From contig VGBI01000015.1 in assembly GCA_016870595.1 (NCBI GenBank), positions 1 to 38,138 of the forward strand: a DNA stretch of 38,138 bases, in the 5' to 3' direction. Under the pieces are notes generated by a model, which had not been told where the DNA came from, did not search any database, and worked only from the letters and a program-made list of their open reading frames with translations. The first letter of the stretch is position 1, and each line of letters begins with the position of its first letter. The DNA is from Actinomycetota bacterium. Its GTDB lineage: Bacteria > Actinomycetota > Acidimicrobiia > IMCC26256 > PALSA-555. Shown here piece after piece: positions 1-9,889 of this stretch. Both the position numbers and the translations under genes were made by a program.

Positions 1-68
1 TAGCTGGAATCGAACCAGCGACCTCATCCTTATCAGGGATGCGCTCTAACCGACTGAGCTATAGCCCC
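1..68 (-). tRNA. tRNA-Ile (GAT anticodon), 3' end cut by window edge
   Basis: Read on the minus strand this starts GGGGCTA, has the D-arm sequence AGCTCAGTCGGTTAGAGC, an anticodon loop CTGATAA with anticodon GAT, and a T-arm GCTGG-TTCGATT-CCAGC. Only the first two bases of the 3' acceptor strand (TA) lie inside the window; the remaining acceptor bases, discriminator and CCA position are outside. It lies 21 bp after the DUF3566 gene, the place where tRNA-Ile usually follows gyrA in actinobacteria. Confidence 0.95.
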
Positions 69-89
69 GGGGCCCGAAGGCACAAGACC

Positions 90-737
90 CTACCGCTTGG
101 GCGGGGCCTCCTCCTCTTCCCGGATGACCATCTCGATCCCCCCGAAGAGCTCAGCGAAGATGTTGTAGAGCGACGCCCCGATGATCGAGAGGGCGACACT
201 GATGGCGACGAACACGACCCCGATGAGGGCGGCGCCCCGCAGCGCCTGACCGGAGACGAACTGGAAGTTGTCGGCCGAGAGCAGGTCGCCGATGAAGTTC
301 TCGACGCTGTCGATGATGCCGGCCGAGTCGGCCACCACCCACAGGGCCATCCCCGACACCACGAGCACGCCCATGGCGCTCGCGTAGAAGCAGAGCGCCA
401 TCTTGGTGACCGACCAGAGGTCCACCTTCTGGATCGTCTGGCGGAAGCGCCGCTCGGGCCGCACCGGAGGCTTGCCCGGACGAGCCGCCGGGGCCTGTGC
501 GGGGCGGGGCCCCCGGGGGGCCTGCGCCTCGACCGGACGGGGCGCCGGGGTCGGCTCGGTGAGCGCTCCGGGTGGCCGGGTGCGCCCGGGCTCGACCATC
601 CGGGTGAGCTCGGGCGCCGGCGCGCGCCCGGGATCACCCTCCGGGGTCGGCGCCCCCCGCCGGACCCGAGGCGGCGGGGTCCGGGCCGGCTCGGGCGACG
701 TGCGCCAGAAGTCGCTGGTGTCGTCCGGACCCGTCAT
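90..737 (-). CDS. DUF3566 transmembrane protein downstream of gyrA
   Basis: This 215-residue protein has a disordered N-terminal half rich in Pro, Arg and Ala (about residues 1-95). A DUF3566-type region follows, starting near [20 protein letters not shown], with one hydrophobic segment around residues 115-135 and a second around 170-190. The tail is charged (EEEEAPPKR). The family is actinobacterial and found next to gyrA (Mycobacterium Rv0007 is the positional counterpart). It is a membrane protein of uncertain role. The ATG overlaps the gyrA stop as ATGA (734-737), so translation is probably coupled to gyrA. The family call rests on the C-terminal half and the position; the N-terminal half is not conserved sequence that I recognise. 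Confidence 0.85.
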   Translation of the reverse strand: MTGPDDTSDFWRTSPEPARTPPPRVRRGAPTPEGDPGRAPAPELTRMVEPGRTRPPGALTEPTPAPRPVEAQAPRGPRPAQAPAARPGKPPVRPERRFRQTIQKVDLWSVTKMALCFYASAMGVLVVSGMALWVVADSAGIIDSVENFIGDLLSADNFQFVSGQALRGAALIGVVFVAISVALSIIGASLYNIFAELFGGIEMVIREEEEAPPKR

Positions 738-3208
738 GCTTGGTCGGCTTCCTCTCCGGAGTCACCCTCGAGCACGGGGGCGACCGCCACCACGGTCTCG
801 CCCGTGGCCACCCGGGCGACGCGGACGCCGGTGGCGTCGCGTCCCTGGGCCGAGATCTCCTTGGCGAAGATCCGAATGATATTGCCGCCCGAGGAGAAGA
901 CCAAGATCTCGTCGTCGGCCGCAACGGTGAACGCCGCTACGACCCGACCCCGCGCCTCGGTCACCTTCATGCCCCGGACGCCCTGACCACCCCGGTTCTG
1001 GGCCTTGAAGTGGTCGAAGCGGGTCCGCTTGCCGTGCCCGCTGCTGCTGACGAACAACATCACTGCCCCCGGGGTGGCGACGGTGCAGCTCACGACCCGG
1101 TCACCCGGCCGCAGGCGCATGCCCCGAACCCCTGCGGTGGCCCGACCCATCGCCCGCACACCGGCCTCGGTGAAACGGATCGTCTGGCCCTGCTCGGAGA
1201 CCATCACGATCTCGTCGTCGCCGGTCGTCTGGACGACCCGCACCAGCTCGTCGCCCTTGGTGAGATTGATCGCGATCAGTCCGTTGCGCAGCGCCGAGTC
1301 GTACTCGGTCAGCCGGGTCTTCTTCACCGTCCCGTTGCGGGTGGCGAACAGGAGGAACCGTCCGTCCTCGTAGGTGCGGGTGTCGATGATCGCCTGGATC
1401 CGCTCGTCCTGGGCGAGCGGGATGAGATTCACCAACGCCATCCCCCGTGCGGTGCGGTCCTTCATCGGGATCTCGTGGGCCCGGACCCGGTAGACCTTGC
1501 CCCGGTTCGAGAACATGAGCAGGTAGGAGTGCGCAGTCGTCATCAGCAGGTGCTCGACGTGGTCGTCGTCCTTGCTGCGACTTCCCCGCACGCCCCGACC
1601 CCCCCGACCCTGACGCCGGAACGCGTCGGAAGCCACGGTCTTGACGTAGCCCTTGTGGGTGCAGACGACGACGATCTCCTCGTCGTCGATGAGGTCGAGG
1701 TCCTCGATGTCGCCGGTGTCGTTGGTGATCTGGGTGCGACGCTCGTCGGCGTACTTGCTCCGCAGCTCACCCAGCTCCGTCTTGATGACACCGAGGAGCT
1801 TTGCCTTGCTCTTCAGGATCGACTCGAGCTCCTTGATGGTCGCCCGCAGCTCGCCCAGCTCGTCGCGGAGCTTCTGGCCCTCGAGCTGGGTCAGGCGGCG
1901 CAGCTGCATGTCGAGGATGTAGTTGGCCTGGATCTCGGTGAACTCGAACGGCTTCGCCATGAGCCCGGTGCGGGCGGTCTCGACGTCGGCGGCGCCGCGG
2001 ATGAGCGCGATGATGGCGTCGATGACGTCGAGCGCCTTGACCAGGCCCTCGACGATGTGCTCGCGGTCCTTGGCCTTGCGCAACCGGAACTCGGTCCGGC
2101 GCCGGACGACCTCGACCTGGTGGTTGACGTAGACGAGCAGCGCCCGGTCGAGCGACAGCAGGCGGGGGACGCCGCCGACCAACGCCAGCATGTTGGCCGC
2201 GAACGACGTCTGCATCAGCGTGTGCTTGTAAAGCTGGTTGAGGACGACGTTGGCGTTGGCGTCGCGCTTAAGCTCCACCACCAGCCGGGGCTGGTTGCCG
2301 GCCGATTCGTTGCGGACGTCGCGGACGCCCTCGATCTTGCGGTCGTTGACCAGCTCAGCGATCTTCTGCCCGATGACCTCGACCGAGGTCTGATACGGCA
2401 CGGCCGTGATCACGATCCGCTGGCCCGTCTTGACCTCCTCGATCTCGGCGATCGCCCGCATCTTGATCGAGCCGCGTCCCGTCCGGTAGGCGTCACGGAT
2501 GCCCTCGCGCCCGAGGATGAGCGCGCCGCTCGGGAAGTCGGGACCCGCGACGAACTGCATGAGGTCCTCGACCGTGGCGTCGGGGTTGTCGATCAGGTGG
2601 ACTGTGGCGTCGATCACCTCGCCGAGGTTGTGGGGCGGGATGTTGGTGGCCATCCCGACGGCGATCCCACCCCCGCCGTTCACCAGGAGGTTGGGGAACC
2701 GGGCCGGCAGGACGGTCGGCTCCTCGTTCTCGCCGTCGTAGGTGGCGAGGAGGTCGATGGTGTCCTCGTCGATGTCACCGAGCAGCTCCATCGCCAGGGG
2801 CGCCAGCTTGGCCTCGGTGTACCGGGCGGCCGCCGGGCGGTCGTTGGGGTCGGGCGATCCGAAGTTCCCGTGGCCGTCGATGAGCGGATAGCGCAGCGAG
2901 AAGTCCTGGGCCATGCGGGCCAGGGCGTCGTAGATCGCAGAGTCGCCGTGCGGGTGGTACTTGCCCATGACGTCGCCGACGGTCTGGGCCGACTTACGGT
3001 GCTTGCGGTCGGGGCGGGTCCCGGCCTCGTACATGGCGTAGAGGATCCGCCGGTGCACTGGCTTCAGGCCGTCCCGGGCGTCAGGAAGGGCGCGGGCGGT
3101 GATGACCGACATCGCGTAGTCGAGGAAGGAGCGCTCCATCTCCTCCTGGATCCCGATGTGCTCGATGTTGGCGTTCTCGAGCGTCTCCTGCACGCCGTCG
3201 TCGGGCAT
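734..3208 (-). CDS. gyrA: DNA gyrase subunit A
   Basis: GyrA is the breakage-reunion subunit of the A2B2 gyrase that introduces negative supercoils using ATP hydrolysed by GyrB. The 824-residue product is full length. The catalytic tyrosine is Tyr130 in the motif AARYTE. The quinolone-resistance region reads [19 protein letters not shown], with Ser90 and Asp94, the drug-sensitive type residues. A coiled-coil stretch (about residues 430-490) precedes a C-terminal beta-pinwheel. The GyrA-box equivalent is QGRGGRG, a variant of QRRGGKG. The tail is acidic. The start is an ATG with only a weak ribosome-binding site, 55 bp after gyrB, so co-transcription with gyrB is likely. The downstream DUF3566 gene overlaps its stop codon. 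Confidence 0.98.
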   Translation of the reverse strand: MPDDGVQETLENANIEHIGIQEEMERSFLDYAMSVITARALPDARDGLKPVHRRILYAMYEAGTRPDRKHRKSAQTVGDVMGKYHPHGDSAIYDALARMAQDFSLRYPLIDGHGNFGSPDPNDRPAAARYTEAKLAPLAMELLGDIDEDTIDLLATYDGENEEPTVLPARFPNLLVNGGGGIAVGMATNIPPHNLGEVIDATVHLIDNPDATVEDLMQFVAGPDFPSGALILGREGIRDAYRTGRGSIKMRAIAEIEEVKTGQRIVITAVPYQTSVEVIGQKIAELVNDRKIEGVRDVRNESAGNQPRLVVELKRDANANVVLNQLYKHTLMQTSFAANMLALVGGVPRLLSLDRALLVYVNHQVEVVRRRTEFRLRKAKDREHIVEGLVKALDVIDAIIALIRGAADVETARTGLMAKPFEFTEIQANYILDMQLRRLTQLEGQKLRDELGELRATIKELESILKSKAKLLGVIKTELGELRSKYADERRTQITNDTGDIEDLDLIDDEEIVVVCTHKGYVKTVASDAFRRQGRGGRGVRGSRSKDDDHVEHLLMTTAHSYLLMFSNRGKVYRVRAHEIPMKDRTARGMALVNLIPLAQDERIQAIIDTRTYEDGRFLLFATRNGTVKKTRLTEYDSALRNGLIAINLTKGDELVRVVQTTGDDEIVMVSEQGQTIRFTEAGVRAMGRATAGVRGMRLRPGDRVVSCTVATPGAVMLFVSSSGHGKRTRFDHFKAQNRGGQGVRGMKVTEARGRVVAAFTVAADDEILVFSSGGNIIRIFAKEISAQGRDATGVRVARVATGETVVAVAPVLEGDSGEEADQA

Positions 3209-3235
3209 GGGTCAGATCCGTTCTCTCGGCTCGGG

Positions 3236-3252
3236 GCCCCCGCAGCGGGGGC
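3236..3252 (-). other. Hairpin between gyrB and gyrA
   Basis: The sequence gcccccg-cag-cgggggc forms a 7-bp GC stem with a 3-nt loop inside the 55-bp gyrB-gyrA gap, upstream of the gyrA start. No T-run follows on the minus strand, so it is a poor intrinsic terminator. It could pause polymerase or protect mRNA 3' ends. The function is inferred only from the fold. Confidence 0.4.
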
Positions 3253-3263
3253 GCGGCGGTGCG

Positions 3264-5165
3264 CTACGCATCGATGAAGCGCACGTCCTTCGCGTTCTCC
3301 TGGATGAATATCTTGCGCGACTCGACGTCGTCCCCCATGAGTCGCGAGAAGATGTCGTCGGCGATGGCGGCGTCCTCGACCGACACCCGCAGGAGGGTGC
3401 GGGTCTCGGGGTTCATCGTGGTTTCGCGCAGCTCCTGCCAGTCCATCTCGCCGAGGCCCTTGAACCGGTTCACCTCGATCTTGCGTCCTTCGTGGCCCGC
3501 CTCGAACGTCCGGAGCGCGGCGTCGTCCTTCAGGTAGTGGCGCTCCTTGCCGAGGTCGGCGCGGAACAACGGGGGCTGGGCGATGTACACGTGCCCCCGA
3601 CGCACCAGCTCGGGCAGCTGGCGGTAGAAGAACGTCATCAGCAGCGTGCGGATGTGCGAGCCGTCGACGTCGGCGTCGGTCATGAGGATGACCTTGTGGT
3701 AGCGGATCTTGGTGGCGTCGAACTCGTCGCCGAGGCCGGCGCCGACCGCCTGCACGAGAGCCTGGACCTCCTCGTTCTTGAGCATCTTGTCGAGGCGGGC
3801 TCGCTCGACGTTGAGGATCTTCCCGCGGATGGGGAGGATCGCCTGGGTGCGCGGGTCGCGCGCCTGCTTGGCGCTCCCCCCCGCGGAGTCGCCCTCCACG
3901 ATGAAGATCTCGCACTCCTCGGGCTGGCGCGACGAGCAGTCGGCCAGCTTCCCCGGCATCGCCGACGACTCGAGCAGCGACTTGCGCCGGGTGAGGTCGC
4001 GGGCCTGGCGGGCGGCGACCCGGGCCCGGGCCGCCTGGGTCGCCTTCGCCACTGCGGCGCGTCCCTCGGTGGGATGCTCCTCGAGCCACTCCGCGAGCTT
4101 CTCGTTGGTGGCCTTCTCGACCAGCGACCGCATCTCGGTGTTCCCGAGCTTCGCCTTGGTCTGCCCCTCGAACTGTGGGTTGCGCAGCTTGACGGAGATG
4201 ATGGCGGTCAGTCCTTCACGGATGTCCTCGCCCTGGAGGTTGTCGTCCTTCTCCTTGAGGAGGCCCTTGCCCCGCGCGTACCTGTTGACCACGTTGGTGA
4301 GGGCCTTGCGGAAGCCCTCCTCGTGCATGCCGCCCTCGGTGGTGGCGATGTTGTTCGCGAACGAGTGGATACCCTCGTAGTAGCCGGTGTTCCACTGCAT
4401 GGCGATATCGATGTCGTAGTCCTCGCCGGTGTCCCGGAACGCTGCGACCCGCTTGAACAGCGGCTCCTTGGTCGCGTTGAGGTGCTTCACGAAGTCGGTG
4501 ATGCCGCCGGTGAAGCGGAAGTCCTGGGTCGCGGGCGGGTCGCTGCGCTCGTCGCGGAAGCGGATCTCGAGGCCCTGGTTCAGGAACGCCATCTCGCGGA
4601 GGCGCTCGATCAGGGTCTGGGCCCGGAAGTCGACCTCCTCGAAGATCGAGGGGTCGGGCCAGAAGGTGACGGTGGTCCCGGTCTTCTTCGAGGCGCCGGT
4701 CTTCTGGATCTTGCCCTGGGGCACGCCACCCTTCGCATAGGTCTGCGTCCACTTCCCGCCGTCGCGGTGGATCTCGAGCTCGAGGCGGGTCGACAGCGCG
4801 TTGACCACCGACACGCCGACGCCGTGGAGACCCCCGGAGATCTTGTAGCCCTCACCGCCGAACTTCCCGCCGGCGTGGAGCACGGTCATCACGACCTCGG
4901 CGGCCGACTTGCCCTTGTAGTCGGGATGGTTGTCGACCGGGATGCCCCGGCCGTTGTCGGTGACCCGGCAGGCGCCGTCGGGCAAGAGGGTGACGTCGAT
5001 GCGGGTGGCGTACCCGGCCATGGCTTCGTCGACCGCGTTGTCGACGACCTCGTAGACGAGGTGGTGCAGGCCCGACAGGCCGGTGCTTCCGATGTACATC
5101 CCGGGGCGTTCGCGGACGGGCTCGAGGCCCTTGAGGACCGTGATGTCCTTGGCGCTGTACGCCAC
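3264..5165 (-). CDS. gyrB: DNA gyrase subunit B
   Basis: GyrB is the ATPase subunit of gyrase. The 633-residue protein has the GHKL ATP-binding motifs EVVDNAVDEA (residues 39-48), NGRGIPV (71-77) and GGLHGVGVSVVNALS (111-125). The TOPRIM motif EGDSAGG lies at 424-430 and the metal-binding DADVDGSH near 495. It is of the short type, lacking the long insertion found in the TOPRIM region of the 804-residue E. coli protein. The start is GTG at 5165, preceded by a good ribosome-binding site (AGAGGTGA) about 7 nt upstream. A 203-bp gap separates it from the DUF721 gene, so a separate gyrB promoter is possible, although I could not identify a convincing one. gyrA follows 55 bp downstream. Confidence 0.98.
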   Translation of the reverse strand: MAYSAKDITVLKGLEPVRERPGMYIGSTGLSGLHHLVYEVVDNAVDEAMAGYATRIDVTLLPDGACRVTDNGRGIPVDNHPDYKGKSAAEVVMTVLHAGGKFGGEGYKISGGLHGVGVSVVNALSTRLELEIHRDGGKWTQTYAKGGVPQGKIQKTGASKKTGTTVTFWPDPSIFEEVDFRAQTLIERLREMAFLNQGLEIRFRDERSDPPATQDFRFTGGITDFVKHLNATKEPLFKRVAAFRDTGEDYDIDIAMQWNTGYYEGIHSFANNIATTEGGMHEEGFRKALTNVVNRYARGKGLLKEKDDNLQGEDIREGLTAIISVKLRNPQFEGQTKAKLGNTEMRSLVEKATNEKLAEWLEEHPTEGRAAVAKATQAARARVAARQARDLTRRKSLLESSAMPGKLADCSSRQPEECEIFIVEGDSAGGSAKQARDPRTQAILPIRGKILNVERARLDKMLKNEEVQALVQAVGAGLGDEFDATKIRYHKVILMTDADVDGSHIRTLLMTFFYRQLPELVRRGHVYIAQPPLFRADLGKERHYLKDDAALRTFEAGHEGRKIEVNRFKGLGEMDWQELRETTMNPETRTLLRVSVEDAAIADDIFSRLMGDDVESRKIFIQENAKDVRFIDA

Positions 5166-5368
5166 GCGGGGTCACCTCTCGGACGTCGTGGGCCGGCTCC
5201 GTCATCCGGATCGCCGGGGTGCGGGAGCGGCCCCGCGGACTGGTGGGTCGGTTGGGGTGTCGCGGTGGTCGAACGGTCCCGGGCGAGCCGCGAATCCGAG
5301 CGAAACCGCAGGTCAGAGGGCGTTTGCCCGACACCCGATGGTACCAGGCGACGCCTCCCGATCCGGGG
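5166..5368. other. Intergenic gap between the DUF721 gene and gyrB
   Basis: This gap is the gyrB leader. On the minus strand a TACCAT (5338-5343) could be a -10 element but no matching -35 is visible. The gyrB ribosome-binding site is at the left end. I see no reading frame with coding character and no repeat. Confidence 0.4.
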
Positions 5369-5782
5369 CTATCCGGGCCGCCCCGGGCGTCGTCGCGGCG
5401 GGGGTCGACCCTCGGGTCCGGCCCCGCCCGGCGTCCGGACGGTCGCCCGGACCGAGCGCACGACACCGTCGCCGACCAGGCGCGACACCCGGGCCACGAG
5501 GTCGGCTTCGAGGTACCGGAACTCCGTGGCCCAGGCCGGCGAGTCGACCACCACCTCGACGACGCCGTCGCGGACGGAGCGGATCTCGCTGTGCGCGGCG
5601 ACGGCCTCGCCGACGAGCTCGGGCCACGCGGCCACGACCCGGCCGAACACCTGCGGATCGGCCAGGCCCAGCTCGGCTCCGATCATCGCCGCGGCATCAC
5701 CCACCGAGACGGCATCGCCGAGGTCGCCCGGGAGGCGCGGACGCGACAGCCGCCGCCGGGGATCACGGTCGGGTCGGCTCAC
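5369..5782 (-). CDS. DUF721 domain protein (DciA-like)
   Basis: This 137-residue protein starts MSRPDRDPRRRLSRPRLPGD and has a DUF721 core beginning at DAAAMIGAELGLADPQVFGRVV, with the typical W-P-E-L-V-G motif (AAWPELVGEAVAAHS), and ends in a basic, Pro/Arg-rich tail. DUF721 proteins include the bacterial replicative-helicase loader/operator DciA, and the gene sits beside recF in actinobacteria (Rv0004 in M. tuberculosis). A role in loading or activating DnaB is known for DciA relatives and inferred here. The GTG start at 5782 overlaps the recF stop as GTGA. An ATG farther upstream in the same frame would put about 100 residues inside recF in another frame and is not credible. Confidence 0.85.
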   Translation of the reverse strand: MSRPDRDPRRRLSRPRLPGDLGDAVSVGDAAAMIGAELGLADPQVFGRVVAAWPELVGEAVAAHSEIRSVRDGVVEVVVDSPAWATEFRYLEADLVARVSRLVGDGVVRSVRATVRTPGGAGPEGRPPPRRRPGRPG

Positions 5783-6885
5783 GCCGCACCCCCGAGCACC
5801 CGGCCGGCCTCGACCCGGAGGTGGCGCTCCGGGCGGACCGCGGTCGGGATGGTCGTCGCCGTCGTGATCAGGGTCTGGCCGGACGGGAGTGCCGCCGCGA
5901 GGGCGTCGGCCCGCGTCGGGTCGAGCTCGGAGAACACGTCGTCGAGCAGGAGCACCGGCGCGGCGCCGATCGTCTCGCGCCCGACCGCGTGGCCCCCGAG
6001 TCTCAACGCCAGTGCCAGGCAGCGTTGCTCCCCCTGCGACGCGTGCGTCCGTGCATCCATGCCGTCGAGGAGGATGCGCCATTCGTCGCGGTGGGGCCCC
6101 GCGAGCGTGACGCCCCGTTCGACCTCACGCCGGTGGAGCGTGACCAGTGCGTCGCGCAGGACGGTCTCGGCCTCGTCGGGGTCGATGCCGTCGGGAGCCC
6201 AGTCGGCTTCGTAGCGACCCGAGACGTCGGCGGGCCGACCGGCCAGGGCGGCATACGCCGCTCCGAGATGGGACCCGAGTCGGTCCACCAGGCGGAGTCG
6301 GCCCCGCACGAGCTCGGCCCCGGCCCGGGCGAGCTGCTCGTCGAACACCTCGAGGGTGTGCTGGGCGTCGGTGCCCCGGAGCCCGCCCTTGAGCAGAGCG
6401 TTGCGGTGGCGGAGCACCTTCTCGTAGTCGGCCCGGGCTGCGTCGTAACGGGGCGCGAGAACACCCAGGAGGTCGTCGAGGTACTCCCGCCGCCCCGCTG
6501 GGCCGCCCTTGACCAGCGCCAGGTCGTCGGGGGTGAAGATCGTGACCCGGAGGAGGTCCAGCCGATCGCGGGCCCGGGCCAGGGCGTGGCCGTTGACCAG
6601 CACCCGGTTGCGCCCGGCGCGCCGGAGCTCGGCGTCGAGGGTCTGGTGCCGGCCGGCACCGTCGATCCCGGCCCGGACGACGGCGGCTTCGGCACCGTCC
6701 CGGACCAGCGTGGCGTCGGGCACCCCCCGGAACGACCGCCCGAGCGCGACCCAGGCGGCCGCCTCCAGGATCGTGGTCTTGCCCGCGCCGTTCGCCCCCT
6801 CGAGCACCGTCACCCCCGGGCCGAGCGCGAGGTCGGCGTGAACGTACCGACGGAAGTCGCGCAGCTCCAGGGACGCCAGGTGCAC
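5779..6885 (-). CDS. recF: DNA replication and repair protein RecF
   Basis: RecF is an SMC-like ABC ATPase that acts with RecO and RecR to load RecA at single-strand gaps. The 368-residue product has the Walker A motif GANGAGKTTILEA (about residues 34-46), the ABC signature SQGEQRCLALALRLG (about 281-295) and the Walker B motif PVLLLDDVFSELD (about 309-321). The start is GTG (MHLASLELRDFRRY), giving the standard RecF N-terminus with the first beta strand. It lies 20 bp after dnaN and overlaps the DUF721 gene by 4 nt. It probably belongs to the dnaN-recF-DUF721 transcription unit. Confidence 0.97.
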   Translation of the reverse strand: MHLASLELRDFRRYVHADLALGPGVTVLEGANGAGKTTILEAAAWVALGRSFRGVPDATLVRDGAEAAVVRAGIDGAGRHQTLDAELRRAGRNRVLVNGHALARARDRLDLLRVTIFTPDDLALVKGGPAGRREYLDDLLGVLAPRYDAARADYEKVLRHRNALLKGGLRGTDAQHTLEVFDEQLARAGAELVRGRLRLVDRLGSHLGAAYAALAGRPADVSGRYEADWAPDGIDPDEAETVLRDALVTLHRREVERGVTLAGPHRDEWRILLDGMDARTHASQGEQRCLALALRLGGHAVGRETIGAAPVLLLDDVFSELDPTRADALAAALPSGQTLITTATTIPTAVRPERHLRVEAGRVLGGAA

Positions 6886-6905
6886 GGGCGACGGACGAGC
6901 GCGGA

Positions 6906-8003
6906 CTAGGCGATCCGGACCGGCATGAGCAGGTACAGGAAGTCGGGCGCCTCGGGATTCCGCATCACCGCGGGGCGGAGCGGGTCCTGGGTCTCGAGCT
7001 CGATCTCCGTCCCGCCGACCGACTCGATGCCGTCGAGGAGGAACTGGGCGTTGAACGCGACGGTGAGCTCCCCGCCGTCGAAGGTCGCCTCGACCGACTC
7101 GTGTGCCTCACCGATGTCCTGGGCCACCGCCGAGAGCTCGATGCCGTCGGGGTTCATCCGGATCCGGATCGGCGCGGTGTCGCGGCTCTGGCTGACGAGC
7201 CGGACCCGGTTGACCGCGGCACCGAGCAGGTCGCGACTCACCTTGAGGCGGTTCGGGTAGTCGGAGGGGATGAGCTGCTGGTAGTTGGGGAACTCACCCT
7301 CGATCAGGCGCGTGGTGATGTCGGCGCTGCCGACCCGGAAGGTCACGTCACGCTCGGCGAGGAACACCTCGATGTCGCCGTCGCGCAAGAGCCGTTGCAC
7401 TTCGGCGAGCCCCTTGGCCCCGACCAGGACGCGCTGGTCCCCGGCGAGCATGCTCACCCCGGGGAGGTCCCGCATCGCCAACCGGTAGGAGTCGGTGGCG
7501 ACCAGTCGCAGGCCACCTTCGTGCGCGGCGAGGAGCACGCCGGTCAGGATCGGACGGGCGTCGTCGCGCGACGCGGCCGGCACGACCTGGCGCAACGACT
7601 CGGCCAACGCGGCGCCGTCGACCCGGACCCCGTTCTCGGGGACCTCGGGAAGCCGGGGGAACTCCCCGACCGACAGGGTGCGCAACGTCGTGGCGAACCG
7701 GCCGGCCTCGATCCGGGCGTCTTCGCCGACGAGCTCGACCGAGACCGTGTCGCCGTCGAGCCGGGACAGGATGTCGGCGAACAGCCGAGCCGGGAGGACG
7801 GCGCTCCCCTCCCCCTCGCCCTGCACTGGTGTGGTGACTCGGATGGTCATCTCGAGGTCGGAGCCGACCAGCTCGACCGCGCCGGGTCCGAGGGTGACCC
7901 GGAGGCCCGACAGGACCGGCAGCGCACCGGTCCGGGACGCCACGGCCCGTTGCGCGGTCCCGACCGCATCGGCCAGGGCTTCGCGCTCAGCACGGAACTT
8001 CAC
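6906..8003 (-). CDS. dnaN: DNA polymerase III sliding clamp (beta subunit)
   Basis: DnaN forms the ring-shaped dimeric clamp that tethers DNA polymerase III and other factors to DNA. The product is 365 residues, the usual length, starting [21 protein letters not shown] and ending YLLMPVRIA, the clamp C-terminus that lies near the protein-binding pocket (M-P-V/M-R). The start is GTG at 8003 with an excellent ribosome-binding site (GAGAGGAG, 5 nt spacer). The same frame stays open upstream through the oriC region, but that extension lacks clamp homology and a ribosome-binding site, so I excluded it. dnaN is followed 20 bp later by recF. Confidence 0.97.
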   Translation of the reverse strand: MKFRAEREALADAVGTAQRAVASRTGALPVLSGLRVTLGPGAVELVGSDLEMTIRVTTPVQGEGEGSAVLPARLFADILSRLDGDTVSVELVGEDARIEAGRFATTLRTLSVGEFPRLPEVPENGVRVDGAALAESLRQVVPAASRDDARPILTGVLLAAHEGGLRLVATDSYRLAMRDLPGVSMLAGDQRVLVGAKGLAEVQRLLRDGDIEVFLAERDVTFRVGSADITTRLIEGEFPNYQQLIPSDYPNRLKVSRDLLGAAVNRVRLVSQSRDTAPIRIRMNPDGIELSAVAQDIGEAHESVEATFDGGELTVAFNAQFLLDGIESVGGTEIELETQDPLRPAVMRNPEAPDFLYLLMPVRIA

Positions 8004-8241
8004 CGGTGCTCCTCTCGGTGGATTCCGGTTCTCCCGGAAGACCTGTATCTCATCTCGTTGCTGTCGTAGGGGCTGTGGATTGTGGATGAACGGGTGTTTG
8101 CCCAGGTCAGAGCATTTTTGGAATCCACAGCAATCCACCGGCGTCCACAGTCGGGGTTGCCCGCGACCACAGCCGCGACGGTCGTCCCCGGAACCGGAGC
8201 CCACCGTCCCCAGCGATCCACAGGCTTGTCCACCGGGCCCG
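8004..8241. other. oriC: Probable chromosomal origin (oriC) between dnaA and dnaN
   Basis: This 238-bp gap has a cluster of sequences close to the actinobacterial DnaA box TTGTCCACA or TTATCCACA. Reverse-oriented copies are at 8074-8082 and 8081-8089 (tgtggattg, tgtggatga). Forward copies are at 8121-8129, 8131-8139 and 8141-8149, spaced exactly 10 bp apart, and at 8214-8222 and 8226-8234 (cgatccaca, ttgtccacc). A weaker match is at 8163-8171. The most AT-rich piece is gcatttttgg (8112-8121), between the two oppositely oriented groups, and may be the unwinding element. Position between dnaA and dnaN is the usual oriC site in actinobacteria. None of the boxes is a perfect consensus copy. Confidence 0.8.
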
Positions 8242-9684
8242 TCACACGCTCGTCCCGAGCCGGATCCGGGTGATCAGCTCGTTGACCTGCTCGAAGATGA
8301 TGTGCCGCTCCGTCATCTGCTGCTTGATCTTGTCGACGGCGTACATGACCGTGGTGTGGTCCCGACCGCCGAACGCCTCCGCGATCCGGGGGTAGCTCAG
8401 GTCGGTGAGCTCCCGCATGACGTACATCCCGATCTGGCGGGCGGTGACCAGCGGACGCCGGCGGGACTTGCCGCACAGGTCGTCGATGGTCCAGCCGAAC
8501 ATCTTGGCGGTCTCCTCCATGATGAGGTCGGAGGTGATCTCCCGGGGCTGGCTGGCCGGGAGGAGGTCGGCGAGGACCTTCCGGGCGATCTCCTCGGAGA
8601 GCGGGGCCCGGTTCAGGCTCGAGTAGGCCGCCACCCGGATGAGGGCGCCCTCGAGCTCGCGGATGTTGTCGCGGACGTGCGCGGCGATGAAGCCGAGCAC
8701 CTCGTTCGGGATGCCACCGAGGTGCTCCGCCTCGGCCTTCTTGCGCAGGATGGCGAGCCGGGTCTCGAACTCGGGCGGCTGGACGTCGGTGATGAGGCCC
8801 CATTCGAATCGGCTCCGCAGCCGGTCCTCGAGGGTCGCGATCGACTTGGGCGACCGGTCCGACGAGATGACGATCTGGCCACCCTCGTTGTGGATCTGGT
8901 TGAAGGTGTGGAAGAACTCCTCCTGGAGTTCCTGCGTGCGCTCCAGGAACTGGATGTCGTCGATGAGCAGCACGTCGAGCTCGCGGTAGCGGCGCTTGAA
9001 CACCGGCATCCGGGTGCGGTCGCGGATGGCCTCGACGAAGTCGTTCATGAACGACTCGGTGGAGACGTACCGCACGCGCTTGCGCGGGAACATCGCCCGC
9101 ACGTGGTGACCGATCGCGTGCAGGAGGTGCGTCTTCCCGAGCCCGGCGGGGCCGTAGATGAACAGGGGGTTGTACGCCTGGGCCGGTGCCTCGGCGACGG
9201 AGAGCGCGGCCGCGTGGGCGAAGCGGTTCGACGCCCCGATGACGAACTGGTCGAACGTGTAGCGCTCGTTGAGCGTGCCCGAGGCCCAGGTGGTCTCGCT
9301 CGACCGGTTCGACGCGGTGGCCGACGCGTCGGTGCGCGCCGGGGCAGGCTCGTCGGCGGGGAGGTCGACCGGGCGCGCCTCGGTGTCGACGAGGAGCTCC
9401 ACGTGGATGTCGCGCCCGGTGGCGTCGCGCAGCGAGTCGTCGAGGAGGCCGCGGTAGCTGGACCGGATCCGCTCGCAGGCGACGGTGCTGGGAACCGCGA
9501 GCACGAGGACGTCGCCGTCGAAGCGCAGGGCCCGTACCCCCTGGAACCACGCGTGCCAGGTGGCCTCGGCGAGCTGGGTCCGCAACTGGGCGGCGCCGGC
9601 CTCCCAGAGCGCGTCGGGTGTCGTGGCCGGGACCGGTCCCCGGGGCTCGGAGGCGGGGCCGACGGCCGAAACAGAGTTGTCCAC
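8242..9684 (-). CDS. dnaA: Chromosomal replication initiator protein DnaA
   Basis: DnaA binds DnaA boxes, melts oriC and recruits the helicase. With the GTG at 9684 the product is 480 residues. Domain I is about residues 23-100 ([22 protein letters not shown]), followed by a variable linker to about 135. The AAA+ domain has Walker [10 protein letters not shown] (178-186), Walker [11 protein letters not shown] and a sensor region. The C-terminal domain IV carries the box-recognition signature [19 protein letters not shown]. An alternative GTG at 9696 would add four residues. Neither start has a strong ribosome-binding site; GGAA lies about 8 nt before 9684. The start codon itself overlaps a perfect DnaA box, suggesting autoregulation. 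Confidence 0.96.
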   Translation of the reverse strand: MDNSVSAVGPASEPRGPVPATTPDALWEAGAAQLRTQLAEATWHAWFQGVRALRFDGDVLVLAVPSTVACERIRSSYRGLLDDSLRDATGRDIHVELLVDTEARPVDLPADEPAPARTDASATASNRSSETTWASGTLNERYTFDQFVIGASNRFAHAAALSVAEAPAQAYNPLFIYGPAGLGKTHLLHAIGHHVRAMFPRKRVRYVSTESFMNDFVEAIRDRTRMPVFKRRYRELDVLLIDDIQFLERTQELQEEFFHTFNQIHNEGGQIVISSDRSPKSIATLEDRLRSRFEWGLITDVQPPEFETRLAILRKKAEAEHLGGIPNEVLGFIAAHVRDNIRELEGALIRVAAYSSLNRAPLSEEIARKVLADLLPASQPREITSDLIMEETAKMFGWTIDDLCGKSRRRPLVTARQIGMYVMRELTDLSYPRIAEAFGGRDHTTVMYAVDKIKQQMTERHIIFEQVNELITRIRLGTSV

Positions 9685-9708
9685 AGGCAGTTCCACAGAT
9701 GTGGAGAA
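9677..9708. promoter_or_regulatory. DnaA boxes over the dnaA start
   Basis: The plus strand has a perfect box ttgtccaca at 9677-9685, overlapping the dnaA GTG. A near match, tgtggagaa (reverse of TTCTCCACA), lies at 9700-9708. Between them ccaca-ga-tgtgg forms a tight inverted pair of box cores (9694-9705). DnaA repressing its own gene is known in several bacteria. Here the sites are in the leader and start codon, so any repression would block elongation or initiation complexes rather than the -35/-10. Confidence 0.6.
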
Positions 9709-9849
9709 CCTCGGGGCGGGGGGTCCCGTCCCGGTGGGATCTCGGGCGGCTTGGTCGTCGCCCCTCGGGAGCCGGGCTCCCGGTGGCCGCTCCGCGCCCC
9801 CGGTCCCCGGGTCCGCGAACCCCGGTCCGACCGTCCCCCGGGGACGGGG

Positions 9850-9878
9850 AACGTAGCACCGGACCCGAGTCGTCACAA
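9850..9878 (-). promoter_or_regulatory. Candidate dnaA promoter
   Basis: On the minus strand TTGTGA (9873-9878) and TACGTT (9850-9855) are separated by 17 bp, a good sigma-70-type pair. Transcription would start near 9843 and give a leader of about 160 nt that includes the DnaA boxes before the GTG at 9684. Confidence 0.55.
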
Positions 9879-9889
9879 ACGGACCCGCG

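Noticed and set aside
740-3277. 845-codon plus-strand open frame opposite gyrA
   Set aside because: It is the antisense shadow of gyrA in high-GC codon usage, with no motifs or ribosome-binding site. The same applies to plus-strand frames at 3156-5867 and 5083-6909.
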